NCBI GenBank assembly: GCA_964587815.1
Contig: CAZPMH010000002.1
Span: 97,391 to 161,390, forward strand
DNA: 64,000 nucleotides
Direction: 5' to 3'
Origin: UBA1672 sp964587815
GTDB lineage: Bacteria > Pseudomonadota > Alphaproteobacteria > Micavibrionales > Micavibrionaceae
The position numbers and the translations under genes are program-made. Of the stretch, positions 1 through 9,518 are shown one piece after another. Position 1 is the first letter of the stretch. The number at the start of each line of letters is the position of its first letter. The notes beneath the pieces were generated by a model. The model saw only the letters and a list, made by a program, of their open reading frames with translations. It searched no databases and was not told the origin of the DNA.

Positions 1-1
1 T

Positions 2-1834
2 TTGCGGCGGCGTTACGCGGCGATTGCTCTGCTTTTGATTTTGCCTTGTTTGCATGCCGCTCCTGCCCTAGCCGATGCGCCGCGCCTGTCCTTAGATGAT
101 TTTTCGCGTGTGCCGATTTTGCATGACGGGCGGGTGAAACCGATGGAGAGTTTTGCGCGGGCGATGAAGAAACGGTTTTCAGGCTCGGACTCTGCGGCGA
201 TGGAATGGCTGGTGCAATCGTTATTCGACCCTGCGCGCAGTGAGGCGTTGCCGATTTTGCGCATTTCTAATCCTGATTTGCTGGCGTTACTCAGTTTGGA
301 GCGGCGAGCAGATAAGCTCTATAGCTACACTGAAATTTACACGGCGTTGGGCGAGAAACAGCCGTTGATTTTGAACATTCTTAAGGCTGAAGAAGAGGAT
401 TGGAGCCCGCAACATCGCAGCCTGATTGAATTACAGCAAGAGGTTGTGGCCCTGCGCGATGTACTGAGCAGTTTGAGCGGTGTTCTTCCCCTGCTCGCGC
501 CAGTTCCGCGCGGTATTGAAACGCAAGACGGGCGTGTCACTTATTTTGGCATGGTCGGGCAGCGCCCTGTTCTCGACCATGCGTTTAGTCTTGTGATTAA
601 AGAAAAAGGCGAAGATTTGGATCGATATTCGGATGATGAGCGCAACATGGCGTTGCTCTTGTTTAAGCTGAATGCGGTTTATGAAGCGTCTAAGGTCAGC
701 CGCATTTTCAAGGTTATTCCAAGTGGTGAAGACTGGAAAACACTGTGGCAGGCTATTGATAGCAATACTGTCTTAGATGCGTCACATGTAAACCTTTGGC
801 ATGAATTAGCAGCAGCGTATCACAGTGACAATGTCGATTTATGGGATATTAAGGTCGATGCGCTTTTGAAATCTTACGAAAATTCAGCGCGAGTTAGCGT
901 TCCGGCACTCAGCGTTGAGCGCCTATATGTTTTGTACGACCCGTTTAAGATTGCGTTTGCGTTAAGCGTGATTGCGCTGATTCTATTGTTCGCGCGTGGG
1001 TTTAAGGCGTTTCCAGTCCTTTTGATTACTGCGCCCTTGGCTTTGAGTGTGTTGGCGCAGCTTGCGGGGCTGGGTATGCGGATGTTTATTTTATGGCGGC
1101 CGCCTGTCTCCACCTTGTATGAAACGGTGCTGTTCGTGACGCCGATTGTGATGGCGTATTTTCTTTATCTCTACCGCAGATCAGATGATGACGGGCTTTG
1201 GCTATGGATGTCGGCGATTGGCGGCGTTTTGCTTTTGATGCTCGGTTTTGCGCATCAGGAGGATGGCGATAGCCTTGTTATGCTAACGGCGGTGTTGAAT
1301 ACGAATTTCTGGTTGACCACGCATGTTTTAACAATTACGGCGGGGTATGCGTTTTGCGCGCTAACCGCGCTGATCGCGCATTATATTTTGATCCATATGG
1401 TTTGGGCGAAGAAGCGTACGCCTGATTTTTCGTTGTTTCAATCAATGCATGCCGCGGCGTTGATTGCGCTGTTTTTTGCGACAATCGGCACGGTTTTGGG
1501 TGGCATTTGGGCCGATCAAAGTTGGGGGCGTTTTTGGGGATGGGATCCGAAAGAGAACGGCGCGCTGCTAATTGTGCTGTGGCTGGTGTGGGCGGTGCAT
1601 GGACGTATTAGCGGGCAGATGGGCAATGTCGGCGTTCTTTATGCGATGAGTTTTCTGTCTGTGATCCTCGCCCTGTCGTGGTTTGGGGTAAATTTGCTCA
1701 GCGTGGGCTTGCATGCATACGGCTTTACGGATTCGATGGCGGTCACGCTCGGCGTTTTTATTGCCGCTGAAGTTGCGTTTCTGGCGGGGATTCATATGTT
1801 GTTGTTAAAGCAAAGGCGCACTTCGCATGGTTAA
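2..1834 (+). CDS. Cytochrome c assembly protein, CcsA/CcsB-like (System II), 5' end at window edge
   Basis: Membrane protein proposed to carry and deliver haem for attachment to apocytochrome c outside the cytoplasmic membrane. A signal/membrane segment (about residues 5-24) is followed by some 290 mostly hydrophilic residues and then about eight membrane helices. The tryptophan-rich haem-handling signature (WGRFWGWDPKEN) lies near residues 508-519, with membrane-associated histidines near 440 and 570. The reading frame opens with TTG at base 2, so the real start may lie upstream of the window. The length (610 residues) and the large N-terminal domain resemble extended CcsA proteins rather than CcmF. 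The TlpA-like gene that overlaps its 3' end by 8 bases supports a role in cytochrome c maturation. The assignment to the family is firm; the exact subfamily is less so. Confidence 0.82.
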   Translation: MRRRYAAIALLLILPCLHAAPALADAPRLSLDDFSRVPILHDGRVKPMESFARAMKKRFSGSDSAAMEWLVQSLFDPARSEALPILRISNPDLLALLSLERRADKLYSYTEIYTALGEKQPLILNILKAEEEDWSPQHRSLIELQQEVVALRDVLSSLSGVLPLLAPVPRGIETQDGRVTYFGMVGQRPVLDHAFSLVIKEKGEDLDRYSDDERNMALLLFKLNAVYEASKVSRIFKVIPSGEDWKTLWQAIDSNTVLDASHVNLWHELAAAYHSDNVDLWDIKVDALLKSYENSARVSVPALSVERLYVLYDPFKIAFALSVIALILLFARGFKAFPVLLITAPLALSVLAQLAGLGMRMFILWRPPVSTLYETVLFVTPIVMAYFLYLYRRSDDDGLWLWMSAIGGVLLLMLGFAHQEDGDSLVMLTAVLNTNFWLTTHVLTITAGYAFCALTALIAHYILIHMVWAKKRTPDFSLFQSMHAAALIALFFATIGTVLGGIWADQSWGRFWGWDPKENGALLIVLWLVWAVHGRISGQMGNVGVLYAMSFLSVILALSWFGVNLLSVGLHAYGFTDSMAVTLGVFIAAEVAFLAGIHMLLLKQRRTSHG

Positions 1835-2387
1835 ATGGATCGTGATCATTGTGACGATTGCCGCGGGTCTTGGGATTGCCGCGTGGGATCATTTTGCACC
1901 CCCGCCCGGCGTTTTGCGCGATAAGGTTGTTTCGACGCTGCACATCAAACCGCTTGATCAGCCTGCGCCGAATGTTATTTTTGAACTGCCCGAAGGTAAG
2001 AGATTACCGCTGAAAAATTTGCGCGGGAAAATTGTGCTGGTGAATATCTGGGCGACATGGTGCGCCCCATGCGTGATCGAAATTCCACAGCTTTTACAAA
2101 TTGCGCGAGAGCATGATGACGTTGCGCTGGTTTTGCTTTCGGTCGATCAAAGCCGCGGCGTTGTGGATGATTTTTTTGCGCGCGGTACGGCGCAAGTGCA
2201 ATCTGATGTTGCGATGGATAATGTGTATGTTGCACTCGACCCTTATAAAGCGGTTTCACGTGAGGGATTTGGCACAAGTCTGTATCCTGAGACTTTCATT
2301 ATTTCACCAGAAGGCAAGGTAAAGCACAAGGTTGCGGGATTGATTGATTGGTTGGAGCCGCGGGCGCGGTCTATGATATTTGATTAA
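1827..2387 (+). CDS. TlpA/ResA-like thiol-disulfide oxidoreductase, membrane-anchored
   Basis: Thioredoxin-fold protein of 186 residues with an N-terminal membrane anchor (about residues 4-20) and an active-site pair Cys79-Ala-Pro-Cys82 in WATWCAPC. The family keeps the haem-binding cysteines of apocytochromes, or other exported thiols, reduced. The gene overlaps the upstream CcsA-like gene by 8 bases, which indicates translational coupling and matches the ResA/ResC pairing of System II. The cis-proline region (SLYPETFII) is present. The 3' end overlaps the convergent gamma-glutamyltransferase gene by four bases, so the two share a very compact end. Substrate is inferred from context only. 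Confidence 0.88.
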   Translation: MVKWIVIIVTIAAGLGIAAWDHFAPPPGVLRDKVVSTLHIKPLDQPAPNVIFELPEGKRLPLKNLRGKIVLVNIWATWCAPCVIEIPQLLQIAREHDDVALVLLSVDQSRGVVDDFFARGTAQVQSDVAMDNVYVALDPYKAVSREGFGTSLYPETFIISPEGKVKHKVAGLIDWLEPRARSMIFD

Positions 2388-4087
2388 TACACTTCGCCTG
2401 CACCTTGGCCGCGCGGGTCGGATGCAGCGGTGACTTTGCCCGTTTTCTTATCCAGATGGATGATCTGCATATTGCCATAATCGCGTTTGGATTGGCGTAA
2501 AGCATGGCCTTTTTCTTCTAACGTTTTGATTTCATTTTCGGTGAGCGCGCCTTTTTCGCAGACGATTTCATCGGGGATGAATTGATGGTGATAGCGCGGC
2601 ATGGCGACGATTTCCTCTGGCGTTTTTCCGTTCAGATAAGCCAGTATGCCGAGTAGATTGATGGTGATGATTTGCGAGCCGCCCGGCGTTCCGATGATGA
2701 GAACACTGTCTTTCGTTTCAATGATTGTGGGCGTCATGCTGGAGAGCATGCGTTTGCCCGGCTCGATCGCATTGGCAGATGTACCGATCAGTCCGTAGCC
2801 GTTTTTTACGCCCGGCTTGATAACAAAATCGTCCATTTCATTATTTAGGATAACGCCTGTATTTGGCGGCATGAAGCCCGATCCGAACCAGAAATTGATG
2901 CTTTGCGTGACAGCGACGCGGTTACCGTGTTTGTCGATAACCGCGAAGTGCGTGGTTTCTGTGCCCTTTGGCGTTTTATCGATTGCTGGCATGGGAAGCG
3001 TCTCGCTTGGCGTGGCCTGATTGATTTTAATCATCGACTTTTGCGCGGTCGCTTTTTTAGGCGAGATTATCTCCTCAACTGGTACATCAACGAAATCCGT
3101 GTCGCCCATGTAGCGGGCGCGCTGATGGTAGGCGTGGCGCATGGCTTCGACGATGATGTGTTTTTGATCAGCGGGCGGCATAGCGTCCAGATCATATTGT
3201 GCCAGAATATTGAAGATGTTTTTCATCACCAAACCGCCTGAAGAAGGAAGCGGCGGCATGATAATTTTTGCGCCCTTATAGTGGGCAATAACGGGGGCTC
3301 GGGTTTTGACCTTATATTGTGCGAGGTCTTGTTTCGTCCAAATACCACCCATGATGCGCACGGCGTTGACCATGCGTTCAGCGGCCTTGCCTTCGTAGAA
3401 ATCCTTAGCGTTATCAGTGTGAATATTCGTGAGGGTCTTTGCGAGATCAGGTTGTTTTAGAACCCATCCGATGTGCGGAATTTCGCCGTTATCTAAGAAA
3501 ACACTCTTTGCAACGCCGTTGAAAGTGTCTTTTTTGGTTTTCACACCGCTGATGTAGCGTTCACCGACGGGGAAGCCTTCTGATGCGAGCTTTATGGCAG
3601 GTTTGAGGCTGTTTTCCAAAGACAGCGCCCCGAAGTTTTTGCTGATCTCGACAAAGGCTTTCGGTTGCCCCGGGATTCCTGCGGCGAGCGGGCCGTTGCG
3701 GGAGGCGTTTTTAATCGGCTCGCCGTTTTCGTCGAGATACATGTCTTTATGTGCGGCGAGCGGTGCGGTTTCACGGGAATCTATCACGGTGTATGTGTCT
3801 GTATCCGCTTGGTATAGCAGCCAAAAGCCTCCGCCGCCGATGCCTGAGCCGTAAGGTTCGACCACGCCCAGCGCGGCGGATGTTGCGATGGCGGCATCAA
3901 ATGCGTTTCCGCCCATTTGCAACACTTCACGCCCTGCTTTGGTTGCCAGCGGATGGGCTGAGACGACACCGCTTTCATGGGTTATACGCGATGTATTTTC
4001 TAGAGTTTTCTGTGTGTCTCTGGCATGGGTTGGCGCGGCGAGAACAAGACAGAGAAGACTGATACCTAAAATATTTAATTTTTTCAT
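2384..4087 (-). CDS. ggt: Gamma-glutamyltransferase
   Basis: Periplasmic N-terminal nucleophile hydrolase that cleaves gamma-glutamyl bonds of glutathione and related compounds. A signal peptide (MKKLNILGISLLCLVLAAPTHA) precedes the large-subunit region. The autoprocessing site is the first Thr of the TTHFAVID motif, about residue 378, which would become the N-terminus of the small subunit. The glycine-rich GSGIGGGGF segment and the small-subunit SSMTPTI and GTPGGSQI segments are typical. I prefer the ATG at 4087 over the GTG three codons upstream because the signal peptide then begins with Met-Lys-Lys. The 567-residue length is normal. The gene lies 16 bases beyond the stop of the ABC exporter gene on the same strand, so the two could be cotranscribed. 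Confidence 0.93.
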   Translation of the reverse strand: MKKLNILGISLLCLVLAAPTHARDTQKTLENTSRITHESGVVSAHPLATKAGREVLQMGGNAFDAAIATSAALGVVEPYGSGIGGGGFWLLYQADTDTYTVIDSRETAPLAAHKDMYLDENGEPIKNASRNGPLAAGIPGQPKAFVEISKNFGALSLENSLKPAIKLASEGFPVGERYISGVKTKKDTFNGVAKSVFLDNGEIPHIGWVLKQPDLAKTLTNIHTDNAKDFYEGKAAERMVNAVRIMGGIWTKQDLAQYKVKTRAPVIAHYKGAKIIMPPLPSSGGLVMKNIFNILAQYDLDAMPPADQKHIIVEAMRHAYHQRARYMGDTDFVDVPVEEIISPKKATAQKSMIKINQATPSETLPMPAIDKTPKGTETTHFAVIDKHGNRVAVTQSINFWFGSGFMPPNTGVILNNEMDDFVIKPGVKNGYGLIGTSANAIEPGKRMLSSMTPTIIETKDSVLIIGTPGGSQIITINLLGILAYLNGKTPEEIVAMPRYHHQFIPDEIVCEKGALTENEIKTLEEKGHALRQSKRDYGNMQIIHLDKKTGKVTAASDPRGQGAGEVY

Positions 4088-4103
4088 GATCAGCACTCTC
4101 TCT

Positions 4104-5984
4104 TTACTGTTCTTCTTTTTGACGCTCCCACATGCTGGCGTACAGGCCGCCTTTTTGCAAGAGTTCGTTGTGCGTGCCGCCCTCCATTACTTTGCCCTGA
4201 TCGAGGACGAGGATTTTATCCGCGGAGACAACCGAGGAGAGGCGATGGGCGATAATCAAGGTTGTGCGCCCTTCTGAGACTTTTCTTAAGTTCTGCACGA
4301 TCTCTTGTTCAGTTTGGGAGTCGAGCGCGGATGTCGCTTCATCAAAGAGGAAGATTGGCGCATTTTTCAGCACGTTCCGCGCGATGGCAACGCGTTGTTT
4401 TTCGCCGCCTGAAAGTTTTAAGCCACGCTCGCCGACCATGCTGTCATAGCCGTCTTTAAGTTTGGAGATAAAGCCGTCAATTTTGGACATTTTGGCGGCT
4501 TCGCGGATGTCTTCATCGCTCGCGCCCGGCTTGCCGTATTCGATGTTGTAGCGAATAGTGTCGTTAAACAGCACCGTATCCTGCGGGACGATGCCGATGG
4601 CTTGGCGAAGGGAGTTTTGAGTGACATCGCGTACGTCTTGTCCGTCAATCAGCACATGGCCGCCTTGCACATCATAGAAGCGGTAGAGCAAGCGGCTGAT
4701 GGTGGATTTTCCTGCGCCGCTTGGGCCGACAATGGCGAGGGTTTTTCCTGCCTCAACCGTGAACGATAAGCCCTTGAGGATTTCGCGGTCGTCGTTATAG
4801 CCGAAATGCACGTCCTTAAATTCGATCGTGCCGCCGCTTAATTCGAGTTCTTGTGCCCCTTCCCTGTCGGTAATCTCACGATCAATTTTCAACATGGAGA
4901 ACATATCATCCATATCGGTGAGGGATTGCCTGATCTGGCGGTAGACGAAGCCGAGGAAGTTCAGCGGCATGTAAAGCTGGATCAGGTAAATGACGACCAG
5001 TACGAAATCACCAACTGTCATTGTGCCGTCTGCCACGCCGCTTGCGGCCATATACATAACGATGACCAGCCCGGCAGCGATGATGAAGGCCTGACCGATA
5101 TTAACAACCGAGAGGCTGCGTACTGACATGATTGCCGCGCGTTCATAGGCCGCGAGGGAGCGATCATAGCGGTTGGCCTCATGCGCTTCGTTACCGAAAT
5201 ATTTGACGGTTTCGAAATTGAGCAGCGAGTCGATGGCCTTTGTGTTGGCCTGCGTGTCCATGTCGTTCATCTCGCGGCGGAATTTCAATCGCCATTCGGT
5301 CGTGTAGAGGGTGAAGGCAATATAGAGCGCGATGGTGAAGAAGGTTACGGCGGCGAACCAGATGTTGAACAGATACCACAGCACCGCACAAACGAGCAGG
5401 ATTTCCACCAGGGTCGGGACGATATTAAACAGCATGAAGGTGAGAAGAAATTCTATGCCCTTGATCCCGCGTTCGATCACACGGCTCAGGCCGCCTGTCT
5501 GGCGGCTCATGTGGAAGCGCATGGAGAGTTCGTGCATATGCTGAAACGTATCAATCGCAACGCGGCGCATAGCCCGTTGGGTGACGTTCACAAAGACAGC
5601 TTCGCGGATTTCGGCGAATACAACCGCCATTGTGCGTGCGGCGCCATAGGCAAGGATGAGCCCCGTCGGTACGGCGAAGGCAACGACCGTTGGGTCTACG
5701 CCCTCTATCGCTTTACTCCCCTCGGTCATCAGGTCGATAATCTGTTTATAGATCAGCGGCATGTAAACGTTCGTGACCTTCGCCAGAACGAGGCAGATCA
5801 TCGCCACAACGACACGTACACGCAGATCAACTGCGTTTTTGGGCCAGAGATACGGCAACAAGGTTTTTAGCGTGGCTAATTGAGAATGCTTTTGCTGCGT
5901 TGTTGTATCTTTCGCCGTTTCACTTGCCTCTTTTTCCTGAGGGGCGTTTGCGTTGTCGGCTTGTTGTGTCTTTTGATTTTGCAT
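4104..5984 (-). CDS. ABC exporter, Atm1/HMT1-type (fused permease and ATPase)
   Basis: Half-size ABC exporter: an N-terminal six-helix membrane domain followed by an ATPase domain with Walker A (GPSGAGKST), the signature LSGGEKQR, Walker B (IFLFDEATSALD) and the switch His (AHRL). The overall pattern resembles Atm1-type transporters, which move glutathione-linked sulfur or metal compounds; this is family knowledge and the substrate here is not shown. The sequence reads openly to 6041, but I place the start at the ATG at 5984 (MQNQKTQQ), since the extra 19 codons look like upstream non-coding sequence and the charged cytoplasmic leader then comes first. Gamma-glutamyltransferase, a glutathione enzyme, lies directly downstream. 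Confidence 0.88.
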   Translation of the reverse strand: MQNQKTQQADNANAPQEKEASETAKDTTTQQKHSQLATLKTLLPYLWPKNAVDLRVRVVVAMICLVLAKVTNVYMPLIYKQIIDLMTEGSKAIEGVDPTVVAFAVPTGLILAYGAARTMAVVFAEIREAVFVNVTQRAMRRVAIDTFQHMHELSMRFHMSRQTGGLSRVIERGIKGIEFLLTFMLFNIVPTLVEILLVCAVLWYLFNIWFAAVTFFTIALYIAFTLYTTEWRLKFRREMNDMDTQANTKAIDSLLNFETVKYFGNEAHEANRYDRSLAAYERAAIMSVRSLSVVNIGQAFIIAAGLVIVMYMAASGVADGTMTVGDFVLVVIYLIQLYMPLNFLGFVYRQIRQSLTDMDDMFSMLKIDREITDREGAQELELSGGTIEFKDVHFGYNDDREILKGLSFTVEAGKTLAIVGPSGAGKSTISRLLYRFYDVQGGHVLIDGQDVRDVTQNSLRQAIGIVPQDTVLFNDTIRYNIEYGKPGASDEDIREAAKMSKIDGFISKLKDGYDSMVGERGLKLSGGEKQRVAIARNVLKNAPIFLFDEATSALDSQTEQEIVQNLRKVSEGRTTLIIAHRLSSVVSADKILVLDQGKVMEGGTHNELLQKGGLYASMWERQKEEQ

Positions 5985-6057
5985 TAAAATGTGGTAGCAC
6001 AAAAACCATACAAAACCACATGAAATTTTACTCATGAACATTCAGGAGATTTGAGAT

Positions 6058-6301
6058 ATGTCAGCCGCGACGATTTATGGAATTAAAAATTGCGACACGA
6101 TGAAGAAAACGTTTCGTTGGATGGACGAGAACGGCGTGGCGTAAGTTGGACGATGCTATGAAAGAACAGATGGATGAACGCTTGGCGATTACGATCGCAA
6201 CGGATAATCCATCGATTATCAAACGCCCGATTATCGTTCAGGATGATAGGGTCATGGTCGGGTTTGATGCTGATGATTTGGCTTCGGCATTTATCCCATA
6301 G
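6058..6301 (+). pseudogene. Remnant of an ArsC/YffB (Spx-like) reductase gene
   Basis: The first 28 codons from the ATG at 6058 read like the N-terminus of a YffB-type arsenate-reductase family protein (IYGIKNCDTMKK followed by a WMDENGVA helix) and end in TAA at 6142. A second segment, in a different frame (6146-6301), reads as the C-terminal part of the same family (LDDAMKEQ, then PSIIKRPIIVQDD and VGFDADD). About 40 middle residues are missing and the frame is shifted by +1, so the gene is best read as a deletion remnant. A functional relative would be about 115 residues. The N-terminal piece has a possible ribosome site (TTCAGGAGATTTGAGAT), so a 28-residue peptide could still be made. Confidence 0.8.
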
Positions 6302-6328
6302 CAATCTTAGGAAACGCAACCGATTCGC

Positions 6329-6358
6329 TTGACCTATTTTACAAAATACTTGTATATT
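6329..6358 (+). promoter_or_regulatory. Probable sigma-70 promoter of the Sel1/peptidoglycan-binding gene
   Basis: TTGACC at 6329-6334 and TATATT at 6353-6358 are separated by 18 bases. A small dyad, ATTTTAC/AAAAT, sits in the spacer. The downstream gene starts at 6418, which leaves a leader of about 50 bases. Confidence 0.5.
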
Positions 6359-6417
6359 CGGCGCATATTTTGAATTGTGTAACTGCTATAGCGTATTTCC
6401 GAAAGGGCTGATCTATC

Positions 6418-8811
6418 ATGGGCTTTAAGAAAACATCAGAAGGCCGCGTTTATTTTAAAAGCCCCGATAACGATGATGCGCCTGAGCCATCAAAAAAAGC
6501 CGCTGCCTCGGGCGGAACTCCCAAGACACAAAAAAAACCTCTTACAGGAAAGAAAGCGGATACGTCACAGCTGCAAATTCTGTCCTTGCTGAAAACCCTG
6601 AACGGTAAATTGAAGGAAACGCAGGATGATCGCGATGCGGTGCGTAAAGAGCTGGAGCAATATAAGACCCAGATCAGCACGCTGGAAAAACAGGTTGAGA
6701 CGCAAAAAAGCGATTATATTGATTTGGAAGATAAGGTGTCGCGTAAGCAAAACGAGGTGAGCAAGAAAACCTCGCGCGTTGAGGATAACGTGAAGAAGAC
6801 GCTCAAAGATCTGGATGACGCGCGGGATATGGTCAAGGAGCTTGAAAAGCAGGCCGCAACCTATGACGCCTCTCTTGGTACGTTGAAGGACGAGATTGCG
6901 AAACAGCGCAAGAAAGAAGCCGACATTCTGAATGCGCAGACCGACTTACAAAGCGCGCAAAGTAATCTGGAGGCCAAGCAAAAAGAGCAAGGCGAGAAGA
7001 TGGATAATCAATTCTCGACCTATAAGGATTTGACCAAGCGATTGGGCGAGGCAGAGACACGTTACGATGCGCTCGAGAATAAGATTGAGGAATCGAATTC
7101 CGAATATCTTAAGCTGGATCGCAAGATTGATAAGGTGATTGAAGACCGCAATCGTATGTTGCGCAAGGTTGAGCGTATTGAGCAAACCGTTTTGGAAACG
7201 CGTGATGCGTTGAATGCCAAGGCGATGGTTTTGTTGACTGATCAGGGATCAGTGGCCGGTGTTGATATGCCGCAAATCGGTGATGATACGCTGAGCAGTG
7301 ACCCGATGGCGATCAGCCGCCGCATGAATGAAGAGCGAATGATGCCCTGGTGGCGTCGCCCGATTAGAATTCAAACGACCAGCCTTGTTATTTTTGCGTT
7401 GTTGATTCTAATGATTGGCTGGATTTTAAGTTCTGTTCTCAGACCAACGGATGTTGTTCAAGATTTGCGTACAGAAACCGGATCAATCACTCTCCCGAAA
7501 GTCAGCCTTTATGACACATCATCAGAGCCTGCGGAAACAAATATATCAGATGTGGTTCAAACGATAGAATCCGAGCCGATTGCGCCGCCTGAGCGTACGT
7601 CCCCGGCGATTGCGGAATTATTAGAACAGAATGTTGATCGTGAGGCGGCGGCTGTCGATGATGCAACCGAGACGATTGACGTTACCAACAGTGAACAGCT
7701 TGCACAGGCATTTGACCGTAGTGAAGAACAGGTTGCCGCGCGGTTAAATGATATTGAGCCGGGTGAAGATATTGCCGCACCACTTGTAGAAGCATCCGTC
7801 GAGGTTGCTCAAGCGGTTATTCCACCAAAACCGCCACTAAGGGAGCCACAGACGGTAAGCACTCGCGCTGAGGATGCGGTTGCTGCCGTTGAAGAGCCTG
7901 CTGCACCTGCCGCGGGCGCGCCCGAAACGGATGTTTCTGCGGTTGAACCGGCCGCGGGTTTTGTAAAAAGAGACTTGCTCAATGACATACGCCCCGACTC
8001 TCGTTTAAATGACATGGCTCGCAGAATTGAAGCGCAGGCATTGGAGGGCGTTCCAGAAGCGCAGCATGATATGGGCGCTTTGTATGTGGCGGGCCATGGA
8101 AATGTGAATCAGGATTTAGGGCGTGCTGTGATCTGGTTTAAGGAAGCCGCGAATAACGGTGTGCCGAATGCAATTTATAATCTTGGGGTTTTGCATCATC
8201 AGGGCATGGGTGTAGACCAGAGCCTTGAAAAAGCGATTTCACTCTATCGCCGTGCCGCGAGTTTGGGACATGCCGAGGCGCAATATAATCTGGGCATTGC
8301 TAATATAGAAGGGATTGGCGTGCCTTATAACCCCGGGCGTGCTGCTCGGTTTTTTGAAAGTGCCGCGCGCAAAGGCGTTGTGGAATCAGCCTACAACTTA
8401 GGCCTTATTTACGAAAACGGCTTGCTTGGTGAAGCGCGCCCGGATGAGGCATTATTGTGGTACAAACGTGCCGCCGATGCAGGGAATTCCGAAGCGCAAT
8501 CTGCTTTGCAACAGCTTGTACGCGCCCTTGGCATTGAAATGTCTGATGTTTCGCGGATTGTTTCTTCGGTCGAAAATAAAGCAGATGCGCAGTACAGTTC
8601 GGGCGGTTTATCAAATGAGGCGCAGGCCTCGCTCGTGTCCCAAATTCAGGAGCAGTTGCAAAGGCGCGGTTTATACAGTGGAGATGTTGACGGCATTATC
8701 GGGCCAAACACACGCAATGCTATTCGATCTTTTCAAGACGCTGCGGGCCTAAGCGTTACGGGTGAGCCGAGCGCCAATCTTTTACAGTACCTTCGCGCTT
8801 CGGATAACTAA
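6418..8811 (+). CDS. Coiled-coil membrane protein with Sel1-like repeats and C-terminal peptidoglycan-binding domain
   Basis: A 797-residue protein with four clear parts. Residues about 1-45 are basic and low in complexity. Residues about 48-265 form a long charged coiled coil. One membrane helix lies near residues 317-340 (TTSLVIFALLILMIGWILSS). After an acidic, alanine-rich linker come three to four Sel1-like repeats (about 540-695; for example AQYNLGIANIEGIGV). A C-terminal peptidoglycan-binding domain follows (about 735-795; LQRRGLYSGDVDGIIGPNT). The topology suggests a cytoplasmic coiled coil joined across the membrane to a wall-binding periplasmic part, as in localisation or envelope-organisation factors. 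Homologues with this layout include polar-development proteins of alphaproteobacteria, but the role here is not known. Confidence 0.85.
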   Translation: MGFKKTSEGRVYFKSPDNDDAPEPSKKAAASGGTPKTQKKPLTGKKADTSQLQILSLLKTLNGKLKETQDDRDAVRKELEQYKTQISTLEKQVETQKSDYIDLEDKVSRKQNEVSKKTSRVEDNVKKTLKDLDDARDMVKELEKQAATYDASLGTLKDEIAKQRKKEADILNAQTDLQSAQSNLEAKQKEQGEKMDNQFSTYKDLTKRLGEAETRYDALENKIEESNSEYLKLDRKIDKVIEDRNRMLRKVERIEQTVLETRDALNAKAMVLLTDQGSVAGVDMPQIGDDTLSSDPMAISRRMNEERMMPWWRRPIRIQTTSLVIFALLILMIGWILSSVLRPTDVVQDLRTETGSITLPKVSLYDTSSEPAETNISDVVQTIESEPIAPPERTSPAIAELLEQNVDREAAAVDDATETIDVTNSEQLAQAFDRSEEQVAARLNDIEPGEDIAAPLVEASVEVAQAVIPPKPPLREPQTVSTRAEDAVAAVEEPAAPAAGAPETDVSAVEPAAGFVKRDLLNDIRPDSRLNDMARRIEAQALEGVPEAQHDMGALYVAGHGNVNQDLGRAVIWFKEAANNGVPNAIYNLGVLHHQGMGVDQSLEKAISLYRRAASLGHAEAQYNLGIANIEGIGVPYNPGRAARFFESAARKGVVESAYNLGLIYENGLLGEARPDEALLWYKRAADAGNSEAQSALQQLVRALGIEMSDVSRIVSSVENKADAQYSSGGLSNEAQASLVSQIQEQLQRRGLYSGDVDGIIGPNTRNAIRSFQDAAGLSVTGEPSANLLQYLRASDN

Positions 8812-8832
8812 CCAATTTCCAAATCTACATTA

Positions 8833-9432
8833 TTAACGCGCACCAAAAGCCAGTTGTTGTTCAATGCCGATGCAATTTGCCTGTTTGTTCAAACACATAA
8901 TGCTGCCCACCAAGAGTTGATAAAGATCAGGATCAGGCTTTTGCCCTGTTTCAACACTCAGATCGTAGATTGTGTTTGCGCAGACGGTCATCGCACTTGT
9001 GACCGCATAGGCGGGGTATTCGCCTTGCATCGGCGCGGTCGACGCTGCGCATTCCTGTTTTAACTTTTCTAACGTCGCTTCATTGCTGTTAATTTTTTGC
9101 AGTTTATCGGCATAGGTCGTTGTTGTCGCGAAGCTCAGTGTTCCAAGCTCCGTCAAGCAGGCTTGCGTCTCCCATTTGCCACCGTTACAGCTTTTTACGA
9201 TATCGCGCGCGATTTCCTTTATTGTCGGAACCAGCTTTTGGTCAGGCGCGACTTTGCCTTGCGGCTTTTGTTTATTTGGTTGATTGGGTATTACCTTTGG
9301 AGCGCTAGGTTTTCCTGCATTCGGCGTTGCTGTGTAGCTTTGTGCTTCTGATCTGTTTGCAGTAAACATGATTAATGATGCGATCAAAGCCATAATTCCT
9401 ATAATTTTCGGCATCGCTCTTTTCTTTTGCAT
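8833..9432 (-). CDS. Unknown secreted protein with conserved cysteines
   Basis: A 199-residue protein that I do not recognise. A signal peptide is likely (cleavage near NRSEA-QS), followed by a Pro/Lys/Gln-rich linker (about residues 35-65) and a helical domain with six cysteines. The cysteine number would allow three disulfides in the periplasm. It is convergent with the Sel1-repeat gene, with a gap of 21 bases. The cysteine layout is not the repeated C-x-C module seen in the protein at 60.9 kb. Confidence 0.6.
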   Translation of the reverse strand: MQKKRAMPKIIGIMALIASLIMFTANRSEAQSYTATPNAGKPSAPKVIPNQPNKQKPQGKVAPDQKLVPTIKEIARDIVKSCNGGKWETQACLTELGTLSFATTTTYADKLQKINSNEATLEKLKQECAASTAPMQGEYPAYAVTSAMTVCANTIYDLSVETGQKPDPDLYQLLVGSIMCLNKQANCIGIEQQLAFGAR

Positions 9433-9518
9433 TTTTTGTCCTTATTTTTTGAATTCGGCACTTTTGGGATGGATTAAATTTAATCACCCCTCTATATATA
9501 TTTTTTAAAGGTAGCATC

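Noticed and set aside
5181..5870. Open frame of 229 codons on the plus strand inside the Atm1-type gene
   Set aside because: It is antisense to a well-supported transporter domain, has no recognisable motif and no ribosome site, and its amino acid content reflects the codon pattern of the real gene.
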